From Cyclobacteriaceae bacterium (GTDB taxonomy: Bacteria > Bacteroidota > Bacteroidia > Cytophagales > Cyclobacteriaceae), in contig JANQPQ010000008.1 of the NCBI GenBank assembly GCA_028285445.1, positions 1 to 64,000 of the forward strand: a stretch of DNA of 64,000 nt. The letters are read 5' to 3'. Of this stretch, positions 55,487-64,000 are shown in pieces. The notes under the pieces were generated by a model. That model ran no database searches and was not told the DNA's origin. It saw only the letters and a list, made by a program, of their open reading frames with translations. Numbering within the stretch: position 1 is the stretch's first letter; each line of letters starts with the position of its first letter. The translations under genes and the position numbers were made by a program.

Positions 55487-56692
55487 GGAATCTCCGTAGC
55501 TAAGGAATTTGTACTGGTGGTCAATAGCCTCCTGGTATACTTGCCTCCAATCATTTCCAATAAAAGCAGAAATTAAAAGCAGTAGGGTAGACTTCGGCTG
55601 GTGAAAATTGGTAATCAAACCATCGCAGACTTTGAATTGATAGCCAGGGACGATGTAAATTGATGTTGACCCTGTAATCTGCTTTTGGTTCAAATCGAAC
55701 ATGTTTGATAACACTGCCTCCAACGCTTCAGTTCTGTCCGGTAAGGCGGAATCTGATTTCTGGTACGGATACATCTGATCAATATGGAAGCTCGCTCCCT
55801 TCTGGCCTAAGAGCTTCACCCCAAACCAGTATAATGATTCTAAAGACCGCATGCTGGTTGTTCCAACCGCAATAGTGAATTTGCTCTTCAAAAGGTTATC
55901 GATGTTTTCTCGAGATATTACAACCTGCTCGGCGTGCATTTGGTGCTCTAATGGATTATCGGCCTTAATAGGTTGAAAAGTGCCGGCACCCACATGTAAC
56001 GTCAGGTAGTCTAAGCTGTTACCAGCTTCAACGAGCTTAGTTAAAATAGATTTGTTAAAATGCAGTCCTGCGGTGGGAGCTGCTACAGCCCCAGGAATTT
56101 TGGAATACACAGTTTGGTATCTTTCCTTATCTATTTGTTCTGAAGGCCGATCTATATATGGTGGCAATGGAGTAGAACCGAAAGCTTCAACGATTTCAGC
56201 AAATGTCACTTGCGAGTTGTTCCATTGAAACTGTACTTGCCTTTGGTCTTTGCTTAATAAACTGGCCGTTAATTCCACATGGCGGTCTTCGATTTGCAAA
56301 ACTGCCTTCAACTGATCTTCTTCCCTCCATTTTTTAAGGTTGCCTATCATGCAAAGCCAGCTGCAACTTGTCCTGCTTTCCATTGCCTGTGAAATCTCTT
56401 GCGATGGTGAGATCGGATTGAGTATAAATACTTCGATGATTGCCCCGGTCGGTTTTTTGAAAAAGAAACGGGCCGGTATCACTTTCGTATCATTGAATAC
56501 CAGGTGGCAGTGAGGTCCAATTAGGGTTGGCAACTGGGCGAATTGGTAATGGCTGATAGTACCACTACTGTATTCCAATAGCTTGGATCCATCTCGCTGC
56601 TCAGAGGGATAACTGGCAATTGAGCTTGCATTGAGGGTATAGTCAAATTGCTCCAAACTCAATTTCTGTTGTCCGGGGAGAATTTCTTTCAT
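55469..56692 (-). CDS. queA: tRNA preQ1(34) S-adenosylmethionine ribosyltransferase-isomerase
   Basis: The 407-aa protein has QueA motifs: FDYTLNASSIASYPSEQRDGSKLL, LVFNDTKVIPARF, GAVAAPTAGLHFNK, LHVGAGTFQPIK and LITNFHQPKSTLLLLISAF. It adds the ribosyl part of SAM to preQ1 in tRNA on the way to queuosine. It is longer than the about 350-aa standard, with an insert after residue 85, a form common in Bacteroidota. Confidence 0.9.
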   Translation of the reverse strand: MKEILPGQQKLSLEQFDYTLNASSIASYPSEQRDGSKLLEYSSGTISHYQFAQLPTLIGPHCHLVFNDTKVIPARFFFKKPTGAIIEVFILNPISPSQEISQAMESRTSCSWLCMIGNLKKWREEDQLKAVLQIEDRHVELTASLLSKDQRQVQFQWNNSQVTFAEIVEAFGSTPLPPYIDRPSEQIDKERYQTVYSKIPGAVAAPTAGLHFNKSILTKLVEAGNSLDYLTLHVGAGTFQPIKADNPLEHQMHAEQVVISRENIDNLLKSKFTIAVGTTSMRSLESLYWFGVKLLGQKGASFHIDQMYPYQKSDSALPDRTEALEAVLSNMFDLNQKQITGSTSIYIVPGYQFKVCDGLITNFHQPKSTLLLLISAFIGNDWRQVYQEAIDHQYKFLSYGDSSLLIP

Positions 56693-56754
56693 GAGGTGGC
56701 AAAATTAAATATTTGGAACTTGTCTAATTCCATTAGATAGCTGAAATTCACCGC

Positions 56755-57855
56755 ATGCCATTAGACGTGCATTGCTGGCCTTTACAGCTCAAATTCAAAT
56801 TCAATGCCCGTACCTCACGAGGTACCTATCGTACCAAAGACACTCACTTCATAAAAGTAACCGACAAAAGTTCAGGTTTATTTGGTATTGGTGAATGTGG
56901 ACCACTTGCGGGTCTAAGCCTCGATGATAGGCCGGATTTTCAGGATAAACTCGCCGCGATAGGGAAGGAGTTAGCCACAGTAAATTTGCCAACCAATAGT
57001 GAAAGTGCATTCAAGTTGGCCGCTGATCTCGCGCCGCCAGAGTTCCCATCCATTCGCTTTGGGCTGGAGGTTGCTCTTCTTGACTTGATCAATGGTGGTG
57101 AACGGATTATCTATAACAATGCGTTTGCAGCAGGAGATCAGCAAATTCCAATAAACGGACTGGTGTGGATGGGTGATACGGAATTTATGCTAAAACAAAT
57201 CACTGATAAAATCTACGATGGGTATGATTGCATTAAGATGAAGATTGGTTCCTTAGATTTTGATAAGGAGTGTGATATATTGGAATACGTTAGGCGGAAA
57301 TATTTCAAGCAAGATATTATTGTACGTGTTGACGCTAACGGTGCATTTAAGCCTGATCGGGCTCTATTTCAGCTGGATAGACTGAGTAAATTTCAGGTAC
57401 ATTCCATAGAGCAACCAGTAGCTGCTGGGCAGATTGACCTGGCACAGGCTATTTGCCAACAAACTCCTATTCCAATTGCACTGGACGAAGAACTTATTGG
57501 TCTGAATACTTCCCAGGAAAGGCGTGATGTACTGGGTTATATCAAGCCGCAATTCATAGTGCTTAAACCAACTTTGCTTGGTGGCCTGGCGGCTACTGCC
57601 GATTGGATTCACGCCGCTGAGGAATTGGGCATTGGGTGGTGGATTACTTCGGCACTTGAGTCTAACATTGGCCTAAATGCAATTGCACAATTTACCAGTT
57701 CCTATCAAACCAAACTTCACCAGGGTTTAGGCACGGGACAGCTTTATGAGAATAACGTTCCGTCGCCCCTGGAAGCAAAGTCGGGGTTCATGCAATATCG
57801 TAAGGAGGGAAGTTGGGAACTCCAAAACCTGGAATCTACGCCAGAGGAGGAGTAG
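56755..57855 (+). CDS. menC: Enolase-superfamily enzyme, probable o-succinylbenzoate synthase MenC
   Basis: The 366-aa barrel protein has the superfamily acid-base lysine pair in CIKMKIGSLDFD, metal ligands in VRVDANGAF, HSIEQPVAAG and ALDEELIG, and the second lysine in FIVLKPTLLGG. The arrangement fits MenC (o-succinylbenzoate synthase in menaquinone synthesis) or a dipeptide epimerase; Bacteroidota have both. No other men genes are adjacent. It ends one base from the convergent CHAT gene. Confidence 0.75.
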   Translation: MPLDVHCWPLQLKFKFNARTSRGTYRTKDTHFIKVTDKSSGLFGIGECGPLAGLSLDDRPDFQDKLAAIGKELATVNLPTNSESAFKLAADLAPPEFPSIRFGLEVALLDLINGGERIIYNNAFAAGDQQIPINGLVWMGDTEFMLKQITDKIYDGYDCIKMKIGSLDFDKECDILEYVRRKYFKQDIIVRVDANGAFKPDRALFQLDRLSKFQVHSIEQPVAAGQIDLAQAICQQTPIPIALDEELIGLNTSQERRDVLGYIKPQFIVLKPTLLGGLAATADWIHAAEELGIGWWITSALESNIGLNAIAQFTSSYQTKLHQGLGTGQLYENNVPSPLEAKSGFMQYRKEGSWELQNLESTPEEE

Positions 57856-57856
57856 A

Positions 57857-60589
57857 TTACTTACCTATTAAAATGAAAGGAGCCCAGTAGTAGGGGTTGG
57901 CGTAGGTCTTGCCGTTGATCATATCCAGTTTTGCTTGCCTAAGAGCGCCAGTATAATGCTGATTACCTTCTATTAAATGACCATAGAAGTCAACCATCAA
58001 ATCTGCAGTTGATTGGTCAGCGACGCTCCACAGAGACACTACTAGATTCTTTGCTCCCGCATAAATCAAAGCCCTTGATAGCCCAATTATACCTTCTCCA
58101 CGCGATATCTTTCCAAGCCCGGTTTGGCATGCTGAGAGTGTTATCAGATCAGCATTTAGACTAAGATTGTATATCTCCCCGGAAAAGAGATTTCCATCCT
58201 CGTTATCATCATTATTTCCAGACAAGAAAATTTTTGAAAGCTCTGGGCGCGATTCGTTTACTATGCCATGAGTAGCAAAATGAAGGTATTTGAACCCCTT
58301 GATTTCTTCTGATTTAACCACGCCTTCCCGAGCGCTGTTATTAGCGAAAATCTGCGCTCCGTATCCCGCCTGCTTAAACATCTTATCAATTTCGTTTACT
58401 TCTGCTTCGGATGCTGGTAGAGTTGGAAGTCGAAGTTCCCCATACTGAAATTCGATTGGGGCGCATAAAAATATTCTGTCATTTCTTGAGGATGCCGAAG
58501 TAGCGGTTTTCTGCGTAAAAAGTGTAGCTGAGTAGTCATAGCTAATGGAATAATCTTCCACCAGATAATCTACCTCATCGTAGCGATTACTGCCTTCCTT
58601 AACTTTTTGGGTAACGAGCGCTTCAAAAGGCAGTGTGCCAAGCCTGCCATCAGGAATAATGATCAATGAGGTGACGGAGTTGGGAAGGCGTTTGGGAAAT
58701 ATCTGCTTGTACAGTGCAGCGGAAGTCTCAAGAAAAGAGCCTTCGACGTCGTAGCGGATTGTGTTTCTTACCCCGCTAATAAAGCGATCGAAATCAGCGG
58801 TCTTCTCAATGTTATAGATATCAAACTCCTTTTTGCCAATGGTAAAAATGTAAAGCCTGTTTGACTTTGTAGCTACAAAGTAGCTGACTAACGCACTATT
58901 CTCAGCCAGGACACTTTGCACATCAGAAACAGATGCCGAAGCGGTGCTGAATTTCAAATTGTAGTATTCAGGATAGCTACGCTCTAAGTTTTGAACGAAA
59001 TCTCGATACTGGTTATTAAGAGTAAATAGTTCATTTCTGTATTGTTGCTCCCGCTCCGGATTTTCGTTCTTGGCAAGTAATTGTTCATAGAACGTGATAT
59101 CTGCTTTCAGGCTCTTTTCCTTGTCCAGTTGCTCTCTTGGGATACCGGCAAAGTCTTTCGCTTCCGAGTCCGAAATTGCATCTAATAGCACTGCAGATTT
59201 ACTTTTTTCGGCGAAGTAAAAGGCTTTTTCATTGATTCCCTTTTTCTTAAAAGCAACTTGCCCTAAAGTGTGGCTAACTCTAACTGCGTCTTCGTAAACT
59301 TCAGCGGCCGTTCTTCCAAGCGATATTTTATCTTTCTCATTGGCTTTCAGTTGTCTGAGGTTGTCGATGAGCTTATCACAGGCTTCAAGTGCATCGAGGC
59401 TTGAAATAAGATCTCTTAGTTTAAGCGTTTTCCCAAAATGCAGAGCTTCAAAAGTCTGGGCCTTTAGATGCATGGAAGTCAGTAGCAGATCGCCATTGTA
59501 GTATTGATCCACACTGGGATTAGATCGAGGGTCTCTTGAGGAGAAATTAGGCATATTGGCAATGATCGCCTGCTGGTAATTATCCAGGGCTTGCTGGTAT
59601 TCTCCGGCCCGATTGTGCATAGTTCCCAGTGCGTTATAGGTGTTGGCCACTTCGGGGTGCTTATTGCCATATTGGTTCTTGTAGATACGTAATGCTCGTT
59701 GCAAAAAGTCTCTGGCTGGCCCGTATTCGCTATTTTCGGTATATGTTATTCCTATATTCGAATATACGAATGCAGTAACCGGATGATCTTGATTATAGGT
59801 GCTTTCATAGATTTTTTGCGCTCCCTCGAATTCATCTAAGGCCACAGCATTGAAGCCCAGTTGTCTGTAGGCAATGCCGGTGTTTATATATGCATTGGCA
59901 ACCTGTGAGCTATTTTCTCCTAATACGCTCTTGTAGATATTCAATGCTTTCTCGTAATAGTCAAGTGCCTGGTCAGCATCTTCGGTGAGGTATATCAGCC
60001 CAAGGTTATTGTAAGATCCGGCGACATCCTCATGGTTCTCTCCAAGAAGCTCTTGGCGAATAGAAAGTGCCTTAAGTTGGTGCTCCTTGGCTAATTCAAG
60101 GTTCTGCGTATTCCAATAGATTAAGCCCAGGTTGTTGTAAGTCAAGGCTAGCTCTTTTCTGGCGGCCTCGCCGTTGCCAGAAAATCCCTCAACTGACTTT
60201 TGTGTGTACTCTAAGGCTTGCTCAGTCCTGCCCTTATTGAGGTACGCCTCACCCTGTAGCTGATAAACTTTTGCCAGGTAAGGTGATTGCCCGTCAACCT
60301 TGGTATTAGTGTTTTGTGCAGCTTGCTCAGCAATGGTAATAGTTTCATCCAATTTGCTTAACCTCAAATTGGCTTCGGCAAGTATGGACTGACTCAACAA
60401 ATAGTCCTCAAATTGCTCTGATTGAAGATACATCTCGCCAGCAGTTCCCACCACGGTTATGGCTTGCTGATAATCGCCGCTTCCTAACGCAGTTTTCGCT
60501 TGCTCAAGGGTATTGGTAGATTGGGACAAGACCAGCCCAGGAAGAAGTAATAAGATGACAGTGAATAGAATGTTGGCAAATTCTTTCAT
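57857..60589 (-). CDS. Secreted TPR-CHAT domain protein
   Basis: The start is placed at the ATG at 60589 (MKEFANILFTVILLLLPGLVLS signal peptide); a longer frame would start at 60619. Ten or so TPR repeats follow (residues about 25-400, e.g. EVAGSYNNLGLIYLTED). The C-terminal CHAT caspase-like domain holds the catalytic His in YLHFATHGIV and Cys in LITLSACQTGLG. CHAT proteins cleave or are activated in conflict and cell-death systems. A signal peptide puts this one outside the cytoplasm. It follows the sirtuin gene. Confidence 0.88.
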   Translation of the reverse strand: MKEFANILFTVILLLLPGLVLSQSTNTLEQAKTALGSGDYQQAITVVGTAGEMYLQSEQFEDYLLSQSILAEANLRLSKLDETITIAEQAAQNTNTKVDGQSPYLAKVYQLQGEAYLNKGRTEQALEYTQKSVEGFSGNGEAARKELALTYNNLGLIYWNTQNLELAKEHQLKALSIRQELLGENHEDVAGSYNNLGLIYLTEDADQALDYYEKALNIYKSVLGENSSQVANAYINTGIAYRQLGFNAVALDEFEGAQKIYESTYNQDHPVTAFVYSNIGITYTENSEYGPARDFLQRALRIYKNQYGNKHPEVANTYNALGTMHNRAGEYQQALDNYQQAIIANMPNFSSRDPRSNPSVDQYYNGDLLLTSMHLKAQTFEALHFGKTLKLRDLISSLDALEACDKLIDNLRQLKANEKDKISLGRTAAEVYEDAVRVSHTLGQVAFKKKGINEKAFYFAEKSKSAVLLDAISDSEAKDFAGIPREQLDKEKSLKADITFYEQLLAKNENPEREQQYRNELFTLNNQYRDFVQNLERSYPEYYNLKFSTASASVSDVQSVLAENSALVSYFVATKSNRLYIFTIGKKEFDIYNIEKTADFDRFISGVRNTIRYDVEGSFLETSAALYKQIFPKRLPNSVTSLIIIPDGRLGTLPFEALVTQKVKEGSNRYDEVDYLVEDYSISYDYSATLFTQKTATSASSRNDRIFLCAPIEFQYGELRLPTLPASEAEVNEIDKMFKQAGYGAQIFANNSAREGVVKSEEIKGFKYLHFATHGIVNESRPELSKIFLSGNNDDNEDGNLFSGEIYNLSLNADLITLSACQTGLGKISRGEGIIGLSRALIYAGAKNLVVSLWSVADQSTADLMVDFYGHLIEGNQHYTGALRQAKLDMINGKTYANPYYWAPFILIGK

Positions 60590-60678
60590 TCGGTTAGCGT
60601 GCTGAGAACTAGAGTTCAATGTTAAAATTAAGGTTTTTAAGACAATCGGAATAATTGGGCTGGGAAAATAAGCTCGTT

Positions 60679-61368
60679 CTAAGCCAGACCCTTCAATTGC
60701 TCAAAGATTTCCTCCATTCCTTTTGATCCGACCTCTTCAACAAGGTGCAGGTTTGGACGTGGCGCAATAGATGGCATGTTTGGGTCCACCACAAATTTCG
60801 GAACATTCGAATCGACGAAGTCTATTAATCCGGCAGCGGGATATACAACCAATGAAGTGCCAACCACGAGAAATACTTCAGCATTGTGTGTTTCCGCAAT
60901 GGCGGGTTCCATCATGGGTACTGCCTCACCAAACCAAACAATGTTTGGTCGAAGCTGAGATCCCATTTCACACTTATCTCCGAGGTTAATTTCCCAACCA
61001 TCAATGTCGTACAAAAGGTTTGGGTTTGCCGTAGATCGTGATTCGAAAAGACTGCCATGGAGGTGGATGATCTTCGTAGAACCGGCTTGTTCATGAAGAT
61101 TATCAATGTTCTGTGTAACCACGGTTACATCAAAAAAATCCTCTAAAGCTGCTATTAGGAGATGCCCGTTATTGGGCTTCACTTCAAGTGCCTTTTTCCG
61201 CCTTTGGTTGTAGAAATCTAATACCAGGGCTGGATTTTTATTCCATCCCTCCGGAGAGGCTACCTCCATTACGTCGTGACCCTCCCAAAGCCCGCCGCTA
61301 TCTCGAAAGGTAGGTATGCCGCTTTCGGCACTAACTCCGGCACCGGTAAGAACTACAAGCTTTTTCAA
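60679..61368 (-). CDS. cobB: Sirtuin (NAD-dependent deacylase), zinc-less class III type
   Basis: The 229-aa protein has GAGVSAESGIPTFRD, the NAD pocket QNIDNLHE and catalytic His in HLHGSLF. The Tyr-x-x-Arg pair (FYNQRRKK) predicts preference for succinyl/malonyl lysine (class III, like CobB/SIRT5). Unlike most sirtuins, it lacks the four zinc cysteines (only one Cys in that region), a feature of Bacteroidota CobB. Start is TTG at 61368: an in-frame TAA (topA's stop) lies just upstream. The gap to topA is six bases. Confidence 0.9.
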   Translation of the reverse strand: MKKLVVLTGAGVSAESGIPTFRDSGGLWEGHDVMEVASPEGWNKNPALVLDFYNQRRKKALEVKPNNGHLLIAALEDFFDVTVVTQNIDNLHEQAGSTKIIHLHGSLFESRSTANPNLLYDIDGWEINLGDKCEMGSQLRPNIVWFGEAVPMMEPAIAETHNAEVFLVVGTSLVVYPAAGLIDFVDSNVPKFVVDPNMPSIAPRPNLHLVEEVGSKGMEEIFEQLKGLA

Positions 61369-61374
61369 GGATGT

Positions 61375-63696
61375 TTATTTTTTACGCCGTCCCTTTTTCT
61401 CAGGGGCTTTTTCTGCCAATTCCAGGCACTCCTCAAGTGTTAAGTCTTCAGGTTTTTTATCCTTAGGAATACGTACGTTTTTCTTACCTACTTTAATATA
61501 GGGGCCATATCGTCCATTTAGCACTTGAACATCGGGGTTCTCATCGAAAGATTTGATATGCTTTTCCGCATCAGCTTTTCTTTTGGCTTCAATGATTTCA
61601 ATAGCTCTGTCAGTTTCTACTGTATGCGGATCATCTTCCTTGCCAAGGGAATAGAACTTGCTGTTGTGCCTGATGTAGGGGCCATATCTGCCAATTGCTG
61701 CCACCATTACCTCTCCCTCGTATTCACCAACGTCCCGAGGCAGCTTAAAGAGCTCCAGTGCCTCTTCGAGGGTAATGCTCTCAATAAACTGACCATTACG
61801 CATGCTGGCATATTGTGGCTTTTCTCCGTTCTCTGCGTCTTCCGGAGTTTCTCCAATTTGCACCATAGGCCCAAATTTGCCCAAGCGGGCAATTACTACC
61901 TTGCCAGTTTTCGGATCAGTGCCGAGCTCTTTAGAACTATTTACCGAGGACCGCTCTATGGCCTCAGTCTGCTCTACTCGAGGATGAAATTCACCATAAA
62001 ACCCGTCGATCATATCGTTCCATTGCACTTTACCCTGAGCTATCTCATCAAACTCTTTTTCCACATCTGCGGTAAACGAGTAGTTAGTTACATTGGGAAA
62101 ATGCTCTACCAGGAAATCATTGACTACCATTGCCGTATTGGTAGGAAACAGTTTATTCTTTTCAGCCCCGGTAATTTCCGTTGGTGTTGAAGTAGTGACC
62201 TCGTTATTTTCTAGAACCAAGGATTGGTAGGGTCTTTCCCATCCTTCGCGAAACTCTTTGTTTACGTAATCCCTTTTTTGGATCGTCGATATTGTCGGTG
62301 CATAGGTAGATGGCCTGCCGATTCCCATTTCCTCAAGTTTCTTCACAAGACTGGCCTCGGTATACCGAGCTGGATGCCTGGAGAAGGTCTCCCTGGATCG
62401 CATTTGGGATAGGTCTAGTACCTGGCCCACGTTAAGCGGAGGCAACATACCTTTTTGATCGTCACTACCATCGTCATCGTCAGTAGATTCGATGTAGACC
62501 TTAAGGAAACCATCAAATTTCACTACCTCGCCAGTCGCAACCATCGTCTCGTCCGTAGTAGAAATCTCTATTGTTGCTGTAGTTTTTTCCAATTCTGCAT
62601 CTGCCATTTGAGAGGCGATCGCCCTCTTCCATATCAATTCGTAAAGGCGTTGCTCTCTGGCATCAGAGCTTCCCTCTGTAACTGAGAAGTCGGTAGGCCG
62701 AATGGCTTCGTGAGCCTCCTGGGCACTGGCAGATTTAGTTTTGAAAGTTCTGTTCTGTAAGTACTGGTCTCCGAACGAACCTTTAATCTCTGCTGAAGCT
62801 CCAGCCACAGCCTCCTGCGACAGGTTGACGGAATCTGTTCTCATATATGAGATCTTCCCAGATTCATAAAGTCGTTGAGCCAAGGTCATGGTTTGGGCCA
62901 CAGAGTAGCCTAATTTTCTACTAGCCTCTTGCTGCAGTGTGGAAGTGGTAAAAGGAGGAGAGGGAGACTTTTTCCCTGGCTTCTTTTGAAGATCTTTGAT
63001 AGCGAATTCCGCTCCGATACACTTCTCTAGAAATTCAAGAGCTTCTTGCTCCGATCCGAATTTCTTCGGGAGTTCCGCGTTTAACTCTTTGCCACCCTCA
63101 AGACTAAAAATGGCTGTAGTCCTAAAGCTTGATTTACTCTCAAACTTGTCTATCTCTCGTTCACGTTCAACCACCAACCGAACTGCCACCGATTGTACCC
63201 TACCTGCTGAAAGGCCCGTCTTTATCTTTTTCCAAAGAATAGGGGAGAGCTCAAACCCCACCAATCTATCGAGTACCCGGCGCGCCTGTTGTGCATTTAC
63301 AAGATCTAAATCTATACCTCTTGGATTCTCCAGCGCGTTCTTAATGGCGGCCTTGGTGATCTCCCTAAATACGATTCTCCTGGTTCTGGCGTCTTCCAAT
63401 TCCAAAGCTTCTTTCAAGTGCCAGGAGATGGCTTCACCCTCTCTATCATCATCACTGGCCAGGTAGATCATTTCTGAATCTTTTGCCAGCTTCTGGAGGT
63501 TTTTGATAACTTCTTTCTTGTCTTTGGGTACCTCGTAGGTGGGCTCGAAACCATTCTCAATATCAACGGCATCATTGCCTTTGGGCAAGTCCCTGACATG
63601 ACCATAACTTGAGGTAACCTTAAAATCGGCACCCAAATATCCTTCAATTGTTTTGGCTTTTGCGGGTGACTCTACAATGACTAAATTCTTCGACAT
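61375..63696 (-). CDS. topA: DNA topoisomerase I
   Basis: The start is placed at the ATG at 63696 (MSKNLVIVESPAKAKTIEGY), as the longer frame from 63726 adds ten residues with no similarity. The protein of 773 aa has the Toprim domain (VIVESPAKA, YLASDDDREGEAISWH), the catalytic tyrosine region (ISYMRTDSVNLS) and two or more C-terminal Topo_C repeats (GRYGPYIRHNSKFYSLG; NGRYGPYIKVGKKNVRIP), a Bacteroidota-type end without zinc fingers. It relaxes negative supercoils. The sirtuin gene follows on the same strand. Confidence 0.96.
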   Translation of the reverse strand: MSKNLVIVESPAKAKTIEGYLGADFKVTSSYGHVRDLPKGNDAVDIENGFEPTYEVPKDKKEVIKNLQKLAKDSEMIYLASDDDREGEAISWHLKEALELEDARTRRIVFREITKAAIKNALENPRGIDLDLVNAQQARRVLDRLVGFELSPILWKKIKTGLSAGRVQSVAVRLVVEREREIDKFESKSSFRTTAIFSLEGGKELNAELPKKFGSEQEALEFLEKCIGAEFAIKDLQKKPGKKSPSPPFTTSTLQQEASRKLGYSVAQTMTLAQRLYESGKISYMRTDSVNLSQEAVAGASAEIKGSFGDQYLQNRTFKTKSASAQEAHEAIRPTDFSVTEGSSDAREQRLYELIWKRAIASQMADAELEKTTATIEISTTDETMVATGEVVKFDGFLKVYIESTDDDDGSDDQKGMLPPLNVGQVLDLSQMRSRETFSRHPARYTEASLVKKLEEMGIGRPSTYAPTISTIQKRDYVNKEFREGWERPYQSLVLENNEVTTSTPTEITGAEKNKLFPTNTAMVVNDFLVEHFPNVTNYSFTADVEKEFDEIAQGKVQWNDMIDGFYGEFHPRVEQTEAIERSSVNSSKELGTDPKTGKVVIARLGKFGPMVQIGETPEDAENGEKPQYASMRNGQFIESITLEEALELFKLPRDVGEYEGEVMVAAIGRYGPYIRHNSKFYSLGKEDDPHTVETDRAIEIIEAKRKADAEKHIKSFDENPDVQVLNGRYGPYIKVGKKNVRIPKDKKPEDLTLEECLELAEKAPEKKGRRKK

Positions 63697-63829
63697 TCGT
63701 GATCCTTCAATTCTCAAAAATCCCAAATATCACCAAATTTTTGCAAATAAAAAGATTATGATATTTTTTTAAATGACTAATATTACTACCGTAATACCAG
63801 CCCAATAGATCCGTAATTCAGGCCCTCAA

Positions 63830-64000
63830 ATGAGTAAGTATCTTATCTTAATTAGACATGGCGAAGCCGCTGAGAGAGAGAGCGACCAAACGGATTTTGA
63901 TAGGTTTCTTACCGGAAATGGTGTCCAAGCCGTTTCAAATCTTGGAAGACACTTAAGCAACAAAAATACCCAACCAGACATTATAATTACCAGTCCGGCA
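63830..64000 (+). CDS. sixA: SixA-type histidine phosphatase (partial, cut by window end)
   Basis: The first 57 codons encode MSKYLILIRHGEAAERESDQ, with the phosphatase LIRHGEA motif, then LTGNGVQAVSNLGRHL and DIIITSPA. This is the N-terminal part of a phosphoglycerate-mutase-like SixA phosphohistidine phosphatase. The gene runs off the window and is divergent from topA. Confidence 0.85.
   Translation, partial: MSKYLILIRHGEAAERESDQTDFDRFLTGNGVQAVSNLGRHLSNKNTQPDIIITSPA

Noticed and set aside
61525..62190. 221-codon plus-strand ORF within topA
   Set aside because: Antisense to TopA, whose active-site motifs lie in this stretch.

Overview
The window looks like chromosomal DNA of a gliding, Gram-negative member of the Bacteroidota, most likely order Cytophagales. 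The signs are a TonB-dependent receptor paired with a DUF4249 lipoprotein, a C-terminal type IX secretion (T9SS) sorting domain, a Hc1-type histone-like mini-protein, a class II sphingolipid/sulfonolipid-type acyltransferase, a ligA-DUF6913-dapA cluster, TAnnTTTG-type -7 boxes, and weak or absent Shine-Dalgarno sequences. The order-level placement is inference. No rRNA, tRNA, CRISPR array, insertion sequence or phage gene was seen.

Layout. 1-3.4 kb (minus): a 49-aa small ORF, a TonB receptor and a DUF4249 lipoprotein. 3.6-9 kb: thyA (plus), a convergent class IV aminotransferase, then sdaAB, a TolC-like protein and an RND-type adaptor (plus). 9-14.3 kb: a GT9 glycosyltransferase (plus), then CPBP protease, maf, DUF1015 and accC (minus). 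14.4-16 kb (plus): an acyl-CoA:amino-acid acyltransferase (SPT/KBL family) and a 57-aa histone H1-like gene. 16-26.9 kb (minus): dapA, DUF6913, ligA, M1 peptidase, xseB/xseA, a hypothetical surface protein, an ECF-sigma trio, and a universal stress protein with a 50-aa membrane mini-protein. 26.9-30.2 kb (minus): serine biosynthesis, a serC-like aminotransferase and a SerB-SerA fusion, separated by a structured intergenic element.

30.2-53.0 kb (minus) is the most unusual part. It is a tightly packed run of six genes, here read from the 5' end: a 1056-aa nucleotide-transporter-like/HEAT/cyclic-nucleotide-domain membrane protein; a 487-aa protein with three TIR-like modules; a 1066-aa nSTAND1 NTPase with a membrane anchor, a repetitive coiled coil and a WD40 propeller; a beta-barrel outer-membrane protein; a lipoprotein; and a 4130-aa T9SS-exported giant with eight tandem repeats and a cysteine-less thioredoxin-like domain. 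My inference is a cell-envelope-spanning sensing or conflict system joining a STAND/TIR signalling core to a surface adhesin.

53-64 kb: MscS channel (minus), a diaminopropionate ammonia-lyase-like gene (plus), queA (minus), menC-like enolase-superfamily gene (plus), a secreted TPR-CHAT protease, a zinc-less sirtuin and topA (minus), and the 5' part of sixA (plus, cut by the window end). Several convergent pairs overlap or nearly touch. Non-ATG starts (TTG/GTG) are frequent and in some cases forced by upstream in-frame stops.
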